This document shows, in pieces, positions 10,340 through 21,268 of a DNA stretch of 64,000 nt. The stretch is from Ichthyophis bannanicus (lineage: Eukaryota; Chordata; Amphibia; Gymnophiona; Ichthyophiidae). Both the position numbers and the translations under genes were made by a program. The first letter of the stretch is position 1. Each line of letters opens with the position of its first letter. The stretch spans positions 104,137,026 through 104,201,025 of the forward strand of contig CM066051.1 in the NCBI GenBank assembly GCA_033557465.1, in the 5' to 3' direction. The notes below the pieces were generated by a model that did not search any database, was not told the origin of the DNA, and was given only the letters and a program-made list of their open reading frames with translations.

Positions 10340-11818
10340 ATGTCTGCAAGACCACAGTGCTTGGTTTGCGGTTCTCGCAGAGGGGCTGTGTCTGAGTCAG
10401 GGATTTGCAGGGGCTGCGCTTCTGTTTCCTCTGACATAGAACAGCAAATGGAAGGCAAGGCTCTCTTAGACCCCGTCAGTCCTACCAGGCAGACTGAGAG
10501 GGAGTCCTGTCCAGGTCCTCACGCTCCCGCTTCTCGTGTGGCACCTAAGGGGCAGGGGGTCCCGCTGCCCAGGGATGTGTCAGACCCTTCCTCGATGGAC
10601 TTCTCCCCAGATTTTGTTCTTCTTATGCATCAAGCATTTCGCTTGGGCCGTTTGGGAAAGCTTCCAGAGGCCGGGTCTTCTCCGTCGTCCCTTCCCTCCC
10701 GTTTAGGGGAAGAGGGCCGGCGGAATGCCCCGGAGCCAGCTAAGCGGTGTCGGTACTCAATGGAACACGAGGACATAGACTGGCAGGAGCCTGAGCTGGC
10801 GGTGGAGTCCAAGGACGTCGGTGAAGAGCTGGAGGAAGGGGAGATCCCGGAGCCCGAGGATCAGGCCCGGATCATTCGAGTCTTTCGTAGGGAGGAGCTG
10901 GTTCCATTAATTACGGAGTCTCTTCAAACGCTCAATCTTGCGTCAGCGCCACCGGTTGAGGAGGAGGGGTTGGAAGATCCCCTCATTCAGGCGGTACGGG
11001 ATTCTCAGGTGGTTTTTCCAGTACACAGAGAGGTGGATCAGATGATTCAAACTGAATGGGATCAACCAGAATCAGGTCTGAAGGGTATTCGAACAATGAA
11101 CCGGTTATATCCGCTAGCGGACAAGGACAAGTTTAAGTCGCCACGAGTTAACGCAGTAGTCTCGGCAGTAACCAAGAAGACCACAATTCCAGTCGAGGGG
11201 AGTGCGGCTTTGAAGGACACGAAGGGCAGGAAGGTAGACGGTTTATTAAAACAGGCCTTTGAAACCAATGCCTTATCTCTGCAGGCCTCTATTTGTGGGA
11301 CCTGGGTGGCTAGAGCGTGTTTAAGATGGGCTCAACGGTTGGGGCAAGACGCCAACTTGGACCAGCATAAATTGTTAGAAGCAACTCGGTTGGAGTCTGG
11401 GTCAGCTTACTTGGCCGATGTCCATTATGATTTGATTAGAACATTGGCTAATAGTATGGCTTCCTTGGTGGTGGCAAGGAGGTCTATTTGGTTGAGAAAT
11501 TGGGCAGCTGACGGGTCCTCTAAGTCGCGCCTCAGTAAACTTCCCTTTAAGGGAAGATTGTTGTTTGGGGAAGATCTGGATAAGTTGGTGAAAGAGTTAG
11601 GAGACTCTAAAGGTGGTAGACTACCGGAAGATAAGCCTAAGCTAGGCAGAAACTTGTCGGCCACGCGAGGTCCGTTTCGGAGGTTTCAGTCTTCCCGCCT
11701 GTGGGGTTCCCAGCGTGGCAGGTTTGGGTCTCGACCTCAAGGGTTTCGAGGAGCAGGCAGGGGGGGTTTGCACCTGCTGCCTCCTCTTCTTCATCGTCCT
11801 TTACTCGCAAGCCACAAT
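10340..11818 (+). CDS. DIRS gag-like ORF1 (A2)
   Basis: Starts at an ATG followed by the Cys cluster (CLVCGSRRG...CRGC). It keeps the acidic GEIPEPEDQ stretch, the FRREELVPLI block and the conserved central region containing SAVTKKTTIPVEG. Near 11755-11765 a run of seven Gs seems to have gained or lost a base, so the frame reads past the usual gag stop and into pol without a stop until 12034. The natural product would end near 11818. Confidence 0.8.
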
Positions 11819-13720
11819 GAAGCGAGGTGGGCCCCGGAGGGAAGTCAGGTTATCGGGGGTCGCCTTCAGAGCTTCCTTCCTTCCTGGGTCCAAGTAACCT
11901 CAGATCAGTGGGTGCTAGAGGTCATCCGAGAGGGGTATGCACTGGAGTTTACCTGTCCCCTACGGGATTCCTTCATTCTTTCTCCCAGCAAAGGACAGCA
12001 CAGGGAATTAGCGATTCGGTTAACGTTAGATTGACTCATAGCCTTAGGGGCGGTAGTCCCCGTTCCGTCTTCTGAGTGCGGCCTGGGTCGTTACTCCATT
12101 TATTTTGTGGTGTCAAAGAAAGACGGATCGCTCCGTCCTATTCTAGATCTCAAGGGCATCAATCGTTGTCTCTGGGTGCCACATTTCCGTATGGAAACCT
12201 TGAGGTCCGTCATCGTGGCGGTGCGTCAAGGGGAATTCCTAACTTCTCTGGATCTCTCCGAGGCATATTTGCACATTCCGATCAGGTCAGTGCATCAACG
12301 TTTTCTACGGTTCGCGTTCCCGTGGGGGCACTTCAAATTTCAAGCTTTACCCTTCGGGTTAGCGACGGCGCCGCGTACCTTCACCAAGATCATGGTGGTG
12401 GTAGCGGCAGCATTGCGAAAGGAAGGCGTGTTGGTTCACCCTTATCTAGACGATTGGTTGATTCGGGCGAAGTCTGAGGAGGAGAGCTTTCAGGCCACGG
12501 GAAGAGTAGTTGCGCTGCTGCAGTCTCTCGGCTGGGTGATCAATACCAAGAAAAGTCAGTTAGTGCCGACACAGTCCCTCGAGTACCTCGGAGGTTCGAC
12601 ACGGCGAGAGGTTTGGTGTGCTTACCGGTTCAGCGTATTCAGGCCTTGCGAGGTCTGGTGCGCACGTTCCTCGGGATGCTCTCTCCATCCGCTTGGTGGT
12701 ACCTGCGGTTGTTGGGAACAATGGCGGCAACTCTGGATGTGGTTCCATGGGCCAGGTTTCACATGCGTCCGCTTCAGAGGGCCCTGTTGCGTCGTTGGTC
12801 GAACCAGTCGGATTCGTTGAACAAGCGGTTGCCTTGTCTGAGCCGCATTTGTCGGGCTCTGCAGTGGTGGATGTGCTCACGGACGTTGCGAGCGGGTCTG
12901 CCTTTGGAGCAGCCAGTTTGGGTGCCGTTGATAACGGATGCAAGTCTGATGGGTTGGGGAGCCCACTGCGAGGGTTGTTACACGCAGGGGACGTGGTCAG
13001 CCCAGGAAGCCTCCTGGTCGATCAACCGGCTCGAGCTTCGAGTGGTGCGAAGGGCGCTGGAGGCCTTCGAGTCGGCGCTGAAGGGGCGAGCGGTCCAAGT
13101 TCTATCGGACAATTCGGCAACAGTAGCGTACATCAACCGACAGGGCGGCACAGGAAGCGTAGCCTTGGAGGACGAGGCAGAGGCGTTGTTCCAGTGGGTG
13201 GAGCTCCGTCTGCCAGCTGTTTCGGCAGTGCATATCGCGGGAAAAGACAATGTGATGGTGGATTTTCTCAGCAGAGTACAGGTGGATCCCGGGGAGTGGG
13301 AGCTGCATCCGCAGATATACGCGCAGATAGCTCGCCGGTGGGGCCCTCCAATTATGGACCTCATGGCGACCTTTCAGTCGGCAAAGACAGATCGATTCTT
13401 CAGCAGAAAGAGGGAACACATGTCCGAAGGTATCGACGCCCTGATTCAGCCGTGGCCGGAGGGCAGTCTTCTCTATGTATTCCCACCATGGGCATTAATC
13501 GGCTGGGTCATCACAGCGCATCGAGGCGCATCATGGGCAAGTTCTACTAGTGGCTCCGGATTGGCCCAGGCGTCCCTGGTATGCGGATCTGGTGCGGTTG
13601 ATCGACGGGGTACCGTGGAGGCTTCCTGCCTTGCCGGACCTGCTGATTCAGGGACCTCTGCGGCTGCCTCAGGTGGCTCGATTCTCGCTTACGGTTTGGC
13701 CATTGAGAGGGCTCGGTTGA
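11819..13720 (+). pseudogene. DIRS pol: RT, RNase H, MT-like (A2), broken
   Basis: RT motifs DLKGINR, SLDLSEAYLHIP, LPFGLATAPRTF and YLDDWLI are present at about 12140-12480. RNase H motifs (ITDAS, RLELR, SDNSAT, VDFLSR) lie at 12920-13275, then DLMATF and FPPWALI. A TGA at 12032-12034 and a frameshift near 12590 interrupt it. Another frameshift near 13510 throws the reading into the YR frame. The expected pol stop is at 13718-13720. Confidence 0.8.
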
Positions 13721-14767
13721 GGAAAAAGGGTTATTTGTCAGCGGTCATTGCCACTCTGCTGCGGGCTCGCAAATCGTCCACCTCGCTCGCGTACGTGCGG
13801 GTGTGGAGAATTTTTGAAGACTGGTGTTCGCGACGTAGGGTTCGCGCAGCAGCGGTGCCTGTTTCCATGATTCTCAGTTTCTTGCAGGACGGCTTTGACA
13901 AAGGACTAGCCGCCAGTTCCCTAAAAGTGTAGTTGGCGGCTCTCGTGTGCTACAGGGGCAAGGTGCTAGGGGTTCCTCTGGGGGCGCATGTGGACATACG
14001 GCGTTTTCTCAAGGCGGTATTCAGGCTGCGATCGTCGCGCAGAGTTGCTATTCCTCCATGGGATTTGAATTTGGTGTTGCAAGCCTTGGCTCGTCAGCCC
14101 TTTGAACCTCTTCGACGAGCGTCCGTGAAAGATCTGACTCTGAAGACAGTTTTTCTGGTGGCCATCTGTTCGGCAAGGCGCATTTCAAAGTTGCAGGCGC
14201 TTTCGTGTAGGGAACCATTCTTATCTTTTTCTAGAGATAGAGTGGTCTTGAGACCACAGTCCCTTCCTTTCTTCCCAAGGTGGTTTCTCCTTTTCATTTG
14301 AATCAGTCCGTTTTCCTACCCGTGTTTCATTCTGACGCGGCAGGTGACTCGGATGGCGGATTGCATTGCTTGGATGTGCGACGGGTGCTGCGTCTATACT
14401 TAAAGGTTTCAGAGGCGTTCCGCAAGACGGATCGATTAATTGTTTGTGCTCTTTGGCGGAGTGCGGAAAGGTGAAGCAGCGGCAAAGTCGTCTATTTCTA
14501 GGTGGATTAAGGAGGCGATTGCTTCGGCGTATATTGTGCAAGGACGGGCGGTCCCCGTTGGGGTTACGGGCCCACTCTACTAGAGCGCAAGCGACGTCAT
14601 GGGCGGAGCATAGTCTGGTTCCGCCAGTAGAAATTTGCAGAGCGGCTACTTGGTCTTCTCTCCATGCTTTCAGCAGGCACTACCGGTTAAACGTGTTGGC
14701 CGCTCGGGATTCTTGTTTTGGTTCAGCGGTATTGCGTGCCGGTTGGCAAGGTCCCGCCCGTTCATAA
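13690..14767 (+). pseudogene. DIRS tyrosine recombinase (A2), broken
   Basis: Homologous throughout to the A1 YR. The start ATG is TTG, a TAG at 13930-13932 replaces the Gln codon of A1, and there are frameshifts near 14275 and 14450. Motifs SARRISKL, AHSTRAQATS and HYRL remain. It ends with the same GPAR-type C-terminus as A1. Confidence 0.8.
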
Positions 14768-14781
14768 CTGCTCTGTTACAT

Positions 14782-14880
14782 CCCGGATGTGGAGGACTAA
14801 ACTGGAGGACCGCTCAGGAAATAGAAATTACACTTACCTGGTAATTGTAGTTCCTGGAGGGTCTAGTTTAGTCCTCCTTC
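14782..14880 (+). repeat. ICR of DIRS A2
   Basis: Reverse complement of the joined right and left ends of A2, with the join at about 14819-14821. On the minus strand it reads the donor-like CAG|GTAAGT, then 30 bases, then CAG. Confidence 0.9.
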
Positions 14881-15357
14881 CCTCCCAACAGACGATTTTT
14901 TTCGGTTCGGCGCGCTTCATGAGGGGAGAGGGAGAGTCATTTAAGCAATTTTAGGGGGACCCTTGTGGTAGGGGTTCCTAGGCTTTCTCTCTTCTTTCTG
15001 TGGAAGATCAGTTCTTTCTTTTTGTGCCTGTGGCTGCCAGTTGTTTCAGATATGCAGCAGAGGCAATGTGCAGAGTTTTTTGGCTTCCTCGTTTGGGGAG
15101 GGGGTCAGATTAACTGTAAGGGGCATTAGTTATGATAAGGTTAAACATTTATACTTGTTTCATGTGTTGCTTCTTTAAGTCTGCTTTGTTAATAGTTCAC
15201 TGGGGGGCTGATGGGAGCTCCAGCAGCATACATCATGAGAGCAAGATTCTGATTGGTCCAGTCTCCGTGCTGCAGGAGGAGGTACACTACCCTGATGTGG
15301 AGGACGAAACTGGACCCTCCAGGAACTACAATTACCAGGTAAGTGTAATTTCTATTT

Positions 15358-15715
15358 ATGAACCTATACTTAGCATTATTTTTCCCAATGTACATCACTT
15401 TGGGGATCATTCACTAAATATTACCGTTAATGTGCATTAGTTGACGCAAGGCCATAGTGAGGCAGCAAAAGCAAGTTTCAGGCATTTTCTAGATATATGT
15501 GGTGTGCCCCTGGCCATTAAATTAGGGTTAGGGGCTCCCTGTTTAATGCCTTTGGATAAGTCTTTCCACCTTCTTGCTGTGCTCAAGGACAAAAGATCTA
15601 ATAAGGAATTAAACGAAAACAGTACTCACATGTATTCCAGTGAAATATGAATAGATGAACTGCTAGTGAGGTGCTGAAACCCCTGCTTTGTTTCTCCTTC
15701 TCATCCTCTGTCCAG
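15358..15715. other. RFX1 intron segment
   Basis: Between the end of A2 and the first RFX1 exon seen here. No repeat or gene was recognised. It ends with a pyrimidine-rich tract and AG, the acceptor for the exon at 15716. Confidence 0.6.
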
Positions 15716-15825
15716 ACGGTCCCTTGAGAGCCAGTGAATCAGTCTCCGAGGCCAGCCCAGGCTCGACGGCTGCGCAGGTGGGCGTGCCAACACAGGTTGT
15801 ACAGCAAGTCCAGGCCACACAACAG
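15716..15825 (+). CDS. RFX1: RFX1 coding exon (1 of 5 seen)
   Basis: A 110-bp exon with acceptor ...TCCAG before 15716 and donor GTACC after 15825. It begins two bases into a codon and ends on a codon boundary. The peptide contains ASESVSEASPGSTA and VPTQVVQQVQATQQ, which match the N-terminal region of vertebrate RFX1 as I remember it (RFX2 and RFX3 differ here). RFX1 is a nuclear winged-helix factor that binds X-box DNA; this segment belongs to its glutamine-rich activation region, upstream of the DNA-binding domain. Earlier exons lie outside the window or were not found. Confidence 0.85.
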
Positions 15826-16972
15826 GTACCATTCTTTGCTCTCTGTACCATGTGGCCGCTGGAGAAGGGTACTGGACTAGCAGGGGCTTTTGTGGGGCAG
15901 GAGTGTGGTGCATTGGCAGAGCTGTGTGTGGGTGAGGGTCTCAGTGCTAGACTAGCATAGGGTGCTGCAGGGCAAGAGTGAGGTGCATTGGCAGAGCTGT
16001 GTGTATGTGTTTCAGTGCTGGTATAGCAGAGGATGTTGTAGGGCAGGAGTGAGGTGCATTGGCAGAGCTGTGTGTCTGAGCGAGGGTGCTGCAGGGCGGT
16101 AGTGAGTGCATTGACAGAGCTCTGTGTGTGTGTATGAGATTCTTGGTACTGGAAAAATGGAGGAAGAAGGTTCCCCAGTACCTGCACTAGACCTCACCCA
16201 CTTTTCTTTTATTAATTAGAAGCTGAAAAATATTCCTTGTTTGTTCTTTGCCTGCAGCTATTCTACTCCAGTGATGGAGATACTGAGGTTCCTATTCAAA
16301 GAGTTTGTTTGGTCAACTTGCGTTATCAGTTGGACAAACCCCAATTAAATTCTGTGTGGGCAAATTGTTGCCCAGAGAAGATTTGTTCAGCCAAGAAAAG
16401 TGGTGCTGGGGACACGCCTGGGGCCTGGTTTCACTTGGGAAGCCTGAAGTGAATCATACAACTCTGTCCAGTTAACTTTATACATAAATGCGGTTTATCA
16501 AATACAGGCAAACATAAACATATTGGATATTCAACTCAAATGCATTGGATCAGAGTATCTGGATAAAGATAATTGGACAAGGCCACCTAAAAATAGACCT
16601 TACTGAGAACATTTCTAAAGAATAGAAGTAAAATCCCAGAGGGACAACCTGGTGGCCCCTTGCCATGCTAGAGACCAGAGTTCAGTTCTGCTCTCTGCGT
16701 CAGCCAGGGAGGAAGATGGATGTGGAGGTTCTTGGCATGAGAGGACAAGCTTTGAGCCAAACTTGGCATGCATGCAAACCAGGTTCTGGAAGGAGGCAGA
16801 CAGACTATCTCGGGACTAGAGAGAGGTGGGGGAGGATTAAAGGAAGGCTTATGGTGCCACAGCCCTGTGGAGGTTAGCTCTGCCAGGAGTTTACCTTTTC
16901 ACCGTTACACTCATGTATGGCAGCTGGTGCTTCTGCTCCTGTAACCCCAGCTTTTGATATTTCGGTGCACAG
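15826..16972. other. RFX1 intron with a GTG-rich tandem repeat
   Basis: Intron between the first and second RFX1 exons here. Apart from the tandem repeat at 15893-16130, nothing was recognised; a 71-codon frame at 16237-16452 has no known match. Confidence 0.6.
15893..16130 (+). repeat. Minisatellite, ~65-85 bp unit, about 4 copies
   Basis: Units share GGTGCATTGGCAGAGCTGTG followed by a GT-rich stretch and a GTGCTG(C/T)AGGGC block. The copies have diverged, and spacing varies between units. Confidence 0.7.
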
Positions 16973-17056
16973 AGGCTGTTGGTCCAGGCCAGTGTCCAGC
17001 CTAAAGGAACTGTAGTGTCCCCTCTGCAACTCCCGGGAGTGCAAGTACCTCACCAA
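16973..17056 (+). CDS. RFX1: RFX1 coding exon (2 of 5 seen)
   Basis: An 84-bp exon (28 codons, in phase at both ends), preceded by TGCACAG and followed by the donor GTATGT. The peptide starts RLLVQASVQPKG and includes VSPLQLPGVQVPHQ, in the order expected from RFX1 after the preceding exon. It is a shorter relative of the 32-codon repeat in the next three exons. Confidence 0.85.
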
Positions 17057-18049
17057 GTATGTGTGTGTCTACTGTATCCCACCCACCTGCTTTTCTTCTC
17101 ATTAGGTCACTCTTTGAACCTGTTCTGCATGCCTGTTGCATGTATGTTTAATGTTGTATTCATTACAGTATACCAGAGCAGGGGGCCCTTTCCCTCATCC
17201 ATATAGTTTCATCAGCATGAGGATCTGCTGTGCCTTTGGTGTTCTAGCCGTGAAGGACACAAGATCCTGTTACTGGCCAGCTTGCAAGCAGAGCTGAGGG
17301 AGTCTGTGTGTGGAAGCACCATTGAACAGAGGGATCAACAAAATTACCTGGTATCGGAAGCAAGTTTCTAAGAGGATTCATTTTTATTCTTACAAAATGA
17401 GATTACGAGCTTTAAAAGTAAAGGCAGTAGATTCTAGAAAGCTTGTCATGTTACATGGGGCGGCATGTGTGAGGCTGTGCCCATGTTTTACTTTAGGAGT
17501 GGAGAAGTCCTCTAATTTGCCAGAGCTCTCCCTCCATGGTGTCCTGACGATGCCAGTTTACCCAGCTTCTGTCTTTCTTTATTCCATTTATTTATTTATT
17601 TTATTTATTTAACAGTTCTTCTATACCGCTCTATTTTAGATCAGAGCGGTTTACATTCAGCATCAACCATACAACACAGGAACCCTGAGTTGTATTTACA
17701 ATAAACAGGAGATCAACTTGGCAGTAACTGGGGGGAACTATGTACATTGTATAACATATCTACATCTTATTCTGATTCCATTTCAGTGGGAATATATTTA
17801 ATATATTGCTCACAGTCAAAAACATCTAGGCAGTGTACAATATAAAGAACCTCTGCAAGGAGGTGTTATACTCTTAAAAGAAAGACTTTACATTGCTTTC
17901 ATCTTACAATTTCTGTGAAAACATCCAGTAAATGTACATTTTGTTGATCTCTGTGTGTGAGTGAGACTAGATGTCTGGGGCCACTAACCGGATCTGTGAT
18001 GTTCTTCATTAATGATAAGCTGACTGTAGTGTCTTCTGTCCCTTTGCAG
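17057..18049. other. RFX1 intron
   Basis: Contains an L2-like tail fragment at 17581-17780 and otherwise no recognised feature. It ends with a pyrimidine-rich CCCTTTGCAG acceptor. Confidence 0.6.
17581..17780 (-). mobile_element. L2-like LINE 3' tail or SINE, minus strand
   Basis: Starts with an (ATTT)n run, the complement of an (AAAT)n tail. It is followed by ATACCGCTCTATTTTAGATC and AGAGCGGTTTACA, an inverted pair typical of L2-type 3' ends. Similar segments occur at 26105 and 44288. The far boundary is unsure. Confidence 0.5.
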
Positions 18050-18145
18050 CGTCTGGTTGTGCAGAGCACATCACAAGCTGGGAAGGGCACACAGCTGGCT
18101 CTGACAGTGCACGCCCTGCCACAGCAAGTTCAGTCTCCTCCTGAG
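18050..18145 (+). CDS. RFX1: RFX1 coding exon (3 of 5 seen)
   Basis: A 96-bp exon, 32 codons, in phase at both ends, between CCTTTGCAG and GTGGGT. The peptide starts RLVVQSTSQAGKGTQ and ends QQVQSPPE. Order and sequence fit RFX1. It is the first of three equal-length exons that are repeats of each other. The next intron is only 141 bp. Confidence 0.87.
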
Positions 18146-18286
18146 GTGGGTCACTCCCGCTCTGCTGCAGCACATTCTCCACATTTACAAAGAAGCAATA
18201 TGGCGGATGGAGCAGAAATCTGCTACTTAACTGACTTCCTTCCCTTCTGCTTACCTAGATACTGAAGGACCCTCTTTTTGTTTCAG

Positions 18287-18382
18287 AGATCTCCTGTTCA
18301 AACCAACAGCACAGCCCCAAAAGCAGGACAAGTTCAGCAAGTGCAGGTGCACGGAGTACAGCAGGTGTCTGTTTCTCAAGAG
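18287..18382 (+). CDS. RFX1: RFX1 coding exon (4 of 5 seen)
   Basis: A 96-bp, 32-codon exon, in phase at both ends. It is preceded by TTGTTTCAG and followed by GTGCGC, a weak donor. The peptide starts RSPVQTNSTAPKAG and includes VQVHGVQQVSVSQE. It is identical to the following exon at 18 of 32 residues by eye. Confidence 0.87.
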
Positions 18383-18537
18383 GTGCGCAGGCTGCTTTTC
18401 TTGAGAAGGTAGTGGCAGACATGGGGGCCTGGGCTGCAGGCATAGAAGAAAGGGAGTTCCAGCACTTTGTCAGATTAATTACTCAAATCTGTTAAGCGTG
18501 GTGTATGTTTTATCACTGGCTGACATTGTCTCCCCAG

Positions 18538-18633
18538 AGATCTGTTGTGCAGTCCACCGCCCAGGCTCCTAAAACCAGCCCAGTGCAACAGCTGACGGTG
18601 CAAGGCTTGCAGCAGGTGCATGTGACACAAGAG
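18538..18633 (+). CDS. RFX1: RFX1 coding exon (5 of 5 seen)
   Basis: A 96-bp, 32-codon exon, in phase at both ends, after TCTCCCCAG and before the donor GTAGGT. The peptide starts RSVVQSTAQAPKTSP and includes LTVQGLQQVHVTQE. The next exon expected from RFX1 was not found anywhere downstream, so an intron of over 45 kb is inferred. Confidence 0.87.
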
Positions 18634-18687
18634 GTAGGTTGCAATGCTCCCTTGCCCCTGGAGCCCTCTCAGCCTCTATTAGCCTCA

Positions 18688-18893
18688 TATGGTAGTAGCC
18701 TAATGGCTAGAGCAGCGGGCTGAGAACCAGCAAAGCTGGCTTCAAGTCCCACTGCTACTCCATGTCATCTTGGACTAGTCATTTAACCTTCCATTGCCTC
18801 AGGTACAAACTCAGATTGTACCTCCGTGCTTATCTCTGGGGAGCAGGGAAATAACTACCACACCTGAATGTAACTCAATTTCTGAAAAAGGCA
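18688..18893 (+). mobile_element. tRNA-derived SINE
   Basis: Internal Pol III boxes are visible: A-like TAATGGCTAGAGC and B-like CTTCAAGTCCC. Then comes the GACTAGTCATTTAACC block found in many tRNA SINEs and a CCTCAGGTACAAACT stretch. It lies just after the last RFX1 exon seen. Ends are approximate. Confidence 0.75.
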
Positions 18894-19224
18894 TGACCTA
18901 CTTACAGTTTCCTTCCCCTTGTCGCTTCCAGCAAACCACCAGTGAGTACTGCCTTTGGGTGAGAGTAATAAACCAGTAGTGTGTCCTATAGCACGCAGCT
19001 CTTTTTCAGTTTTCTGCTACTGTTTGATGGGGAAGGATTCTGGGGTTTTACTGTGGTCCCATCAATCACTAGACATCTGAGAAAAAATGTGAAAAAAAAA
19101 GCTGAGGAAAACCTGATACTGTCTGTCTGTAGCTATAGAGTCTACTTGGCTGAAGGAAGCTGTTTGGTACTCAATAAGCATAACTGGCAAGTACCACAGG
19201 AAGGCCCACAGCTGTAACTTTGTA
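18894..19224. other. RFX1 intron, no feature recognised
   Basis: Nothing clear is visible; it leads into the minisatellite. Confidence 0.5.
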
Positions 19225-19774
19225 CTCCTCATTCTCCCAAAACAAAGGATTCTCTGTACCTATCACAAGCTTTACCTCTCCCTCCCCAATAGCTAAGGAT
19301 CTTCTGTGCTTATCCCAGCCTTTACTGCTCATTCCCTACCCATAACTAAGGATCGTCTGTGCTTATCCTGGGCTTTACCCTTCACACCCCTACAGCTAAG
19401 GATCCTCTGTGCTTATCCCAGGCTTTATCCTTCACTCCCCCACAGCTAAGGATCCTCTGTGCTTATCCCAGGCTTTATCCCTCACTCCCCCACAGCTAAG
19501 GATCCTCTGTGCGTATTCCAGGCTTTATCCCTCACTCCCCCACAGCTAAGGATCCTCTGTGCTTATCCCAGGCTTTATCCCTCACTCCCCCACAGCTAAG
19601 GATCCTCTGTGCTTATCCCAGGCTTTACCCCTCACACCCCCAAAGCTAAGGATCCTCTGTGCTTATCCCAGGCTTTACCATGCACTTCCCCCATAGCTAA
19701 GTATCCTCTGTGCTTTTCCCAGGCTTTACCCCTCACTCTCCCAAAACTAAGGATTCTCTGTACCTATCATAGGC
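19225..19774 (+). repeat. Minisatellite, ~49-50 bp unit, left block
   Basis: About eleven copies of a unit whose core reads AGCTAAGGATCCTCTGTGCT followed by TATCCCAGGCTTTA and a C-rich stretch. Central copies are almost identical and outer ones are diverged. DIRS D1 interrupts the array; it resumes at 30279. Confidence 0.9.
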
Positions 19775-20119
19775 TATCTCCAGGAACAAGCAGGAATGTA
19801 GTCTTCACATATGGGGTGACGTCGGTACCGACGGAGCCCGCGCAGGACTGCTCTCCAGCGTCCAATAGGAAAGCCTCTGTGCTGCTGCCTTCCTACCTTT
19901 GTGACTCTTCCTCCTCAGTTCTTTGTTTTCCGCGGAGCCAGCAGGAAGCAAATCCTGTCACCTCAGAAAATTTCTTCTTGTTTGTTATTTTTTTGTGGTT
20001 GCGTCTGTCTTCCTGTTGATGCCAGAACCGATCTCTTCAATTATATTTCTTTCCTTCTAAAAAAAAAAAGAAAGAACTTTAGTTCTTTCAGGCACATCGA
20101 TGCCATCTTAGGCCTAGGC

Positions 20120-20314
20120 CAGGGGTGGGCAATTCCGGTCCTGGAGGGCCGCAGACCAGTCAGGTTTTCATGAGGTCTCTAATGAATATTCATGAGATCT
20201 ATTTGCATCCACTTGCCTTCCATTGTATGGAAATAGGTCCATGAATATTCATTAGGGACATCATGAAAACCTGACTGGTCTGCGGCCCTCCAGGACCAGA
20301 GTTGCCCACCCCTG
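20120..20314. mobile_element. hAT-like MITE with 8-bp target duplication
   Basis: A 195-bp element with long inverted ends starting CAGGGGTGGGCAA and ending TTGCCCACCCCTG. It is flanked by GCCTAGGC on both sides (20112-20119 and 20315-20322), the 8-bp duplication expected of hAT transposons. No coding capacity. It lies in the 5' leader of D1. Confidence 0.88.
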
Positions 20315-20345
20315 GCCTAGGCCTTTCATCTAGTCTACTGACACA

Positions 20346-20859
20346 ATGGAAAAACCAACCAGTGGTTTTCAGAAATGTTCCAAGTGTGGTAGCTACCGAT
20401 ACCCATGACTGGTGTCTTAAATGCCTCGGCCCAGATCACCAGCCATCTGAATGTCCCCTATGCAAGAAGATGACAAAGAGAGGCCTACAGAATTGGGCCA
20501 CAAAACTCAGCTCTGTTTTTGCCTCAGATGTGCTTTCACTCGCTTCAGTGTCATTGAGGGCATCGTCTTCCTCACATGGATCTCAGGTATCGAAACACAA
20601 GACAGGCCGTCCTCCCAAAGACAGATCTCTATCTAAACAGAGATGCCTCAAGCATTGCCCTGGAGTTGGATCGACTGGCCAAACTACCCTGGCGGGAGGA
20701 TCTCCCCACCAGAGCCGCAGAAACATAGATCCATAGAAGGGGTCCAAGATGCTCCCATGGCCTCCACCTCAGGAGAGCCGCTGGTGCCATACTCTGGAAC
20801 AGTAGCACATGCTTCTGGTACCGATACCCAGGCATCAGCGAGTTCTATGGATCAGCGTA
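20346..20859 (+). pseudogene. DIRS gag (D1), 5' part
   Basis: Starts at an ATG followed by a Cys-rich segment (KCSKCG, then in a shifted frame WCLKCLGPDH and CPLCKK), like the N-termini of C2 and C3. Frameshifts break it early. It is interrupted at 20859 by C2 and resumes at 27510. Confidence 0.7.
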
Positions 20860-21268
20860 TTCTCCAGGACCAAGCAGGAAGTCAGTCCTCACATATGGGT
20901 GTCATCGGCGCCGATGAAGCTCCAGCGGAGCATTTCCCCAGCTTTCTATGAAAGCCTTTGGGAATGCAGGCACGCATGCGCGGTTCCCTTCCCGCCTAAA
21001 GGTGCCATCTTACCTCAGTCTCTTTTTTTCAGTGAAGCCCGTCGGATGTATGTCCCGTTTTCCCGGTTAAAATCAGATTTTTAGCAATTTTTGCTCTTTT
21101 TTTCTACCGGTTCGACGCCGGTTCCTCTCCCGCCGGGTTCGGTACACCGGTATTGAGCCCGATTCTTCTTTTTAGTTTTTTGCCCTTCGTGGCTGGCATT
21201 CGCGCCCTTTTTTCTCTTTTTCCATGGAAGGCCGGTCCTTTGACCTCGCGGGGACTCTTTTTTCCCCG

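Larger units (their letters stand above)
9423..15357 (+). mobile_element. DIRS element A2, full length
   Basis: Second family A copy. The left end is TTCCTGAGCGG at 9423 and the right end TTTCTATTT at 15357. Inverted repeats are about 9438-9560 and 15190-15320, with the ICR at 14782-14880. More decayed than A1: pol has a stop and two frameshifts, and YR has a stop and frameshifts. The donor-like site is CCAG|GTAAGT (GT at 15339-15340) and the left AG is at 9440-9441. It ends 358 bases before an RFX1 exon. Confidence 0.93.

Noticed and set aside
15441..15650. 69-codon frame upstream of the first RFX1 exon as another RFX1 exon
   Set aside because: No similarity to RFX1 and no splice sites in a fitting phase.
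18688..18893. tRNA gene
   Set aside because: A and B boxes are present, but no tRNA fold follows and the tail matches other SINE copies.
19225..19774. CRISPR-like regular repeats
   Set aside because: Units are contiguous and about 49 bp with no unique spacers, in a vertebrate intron; this is a minisatellite.
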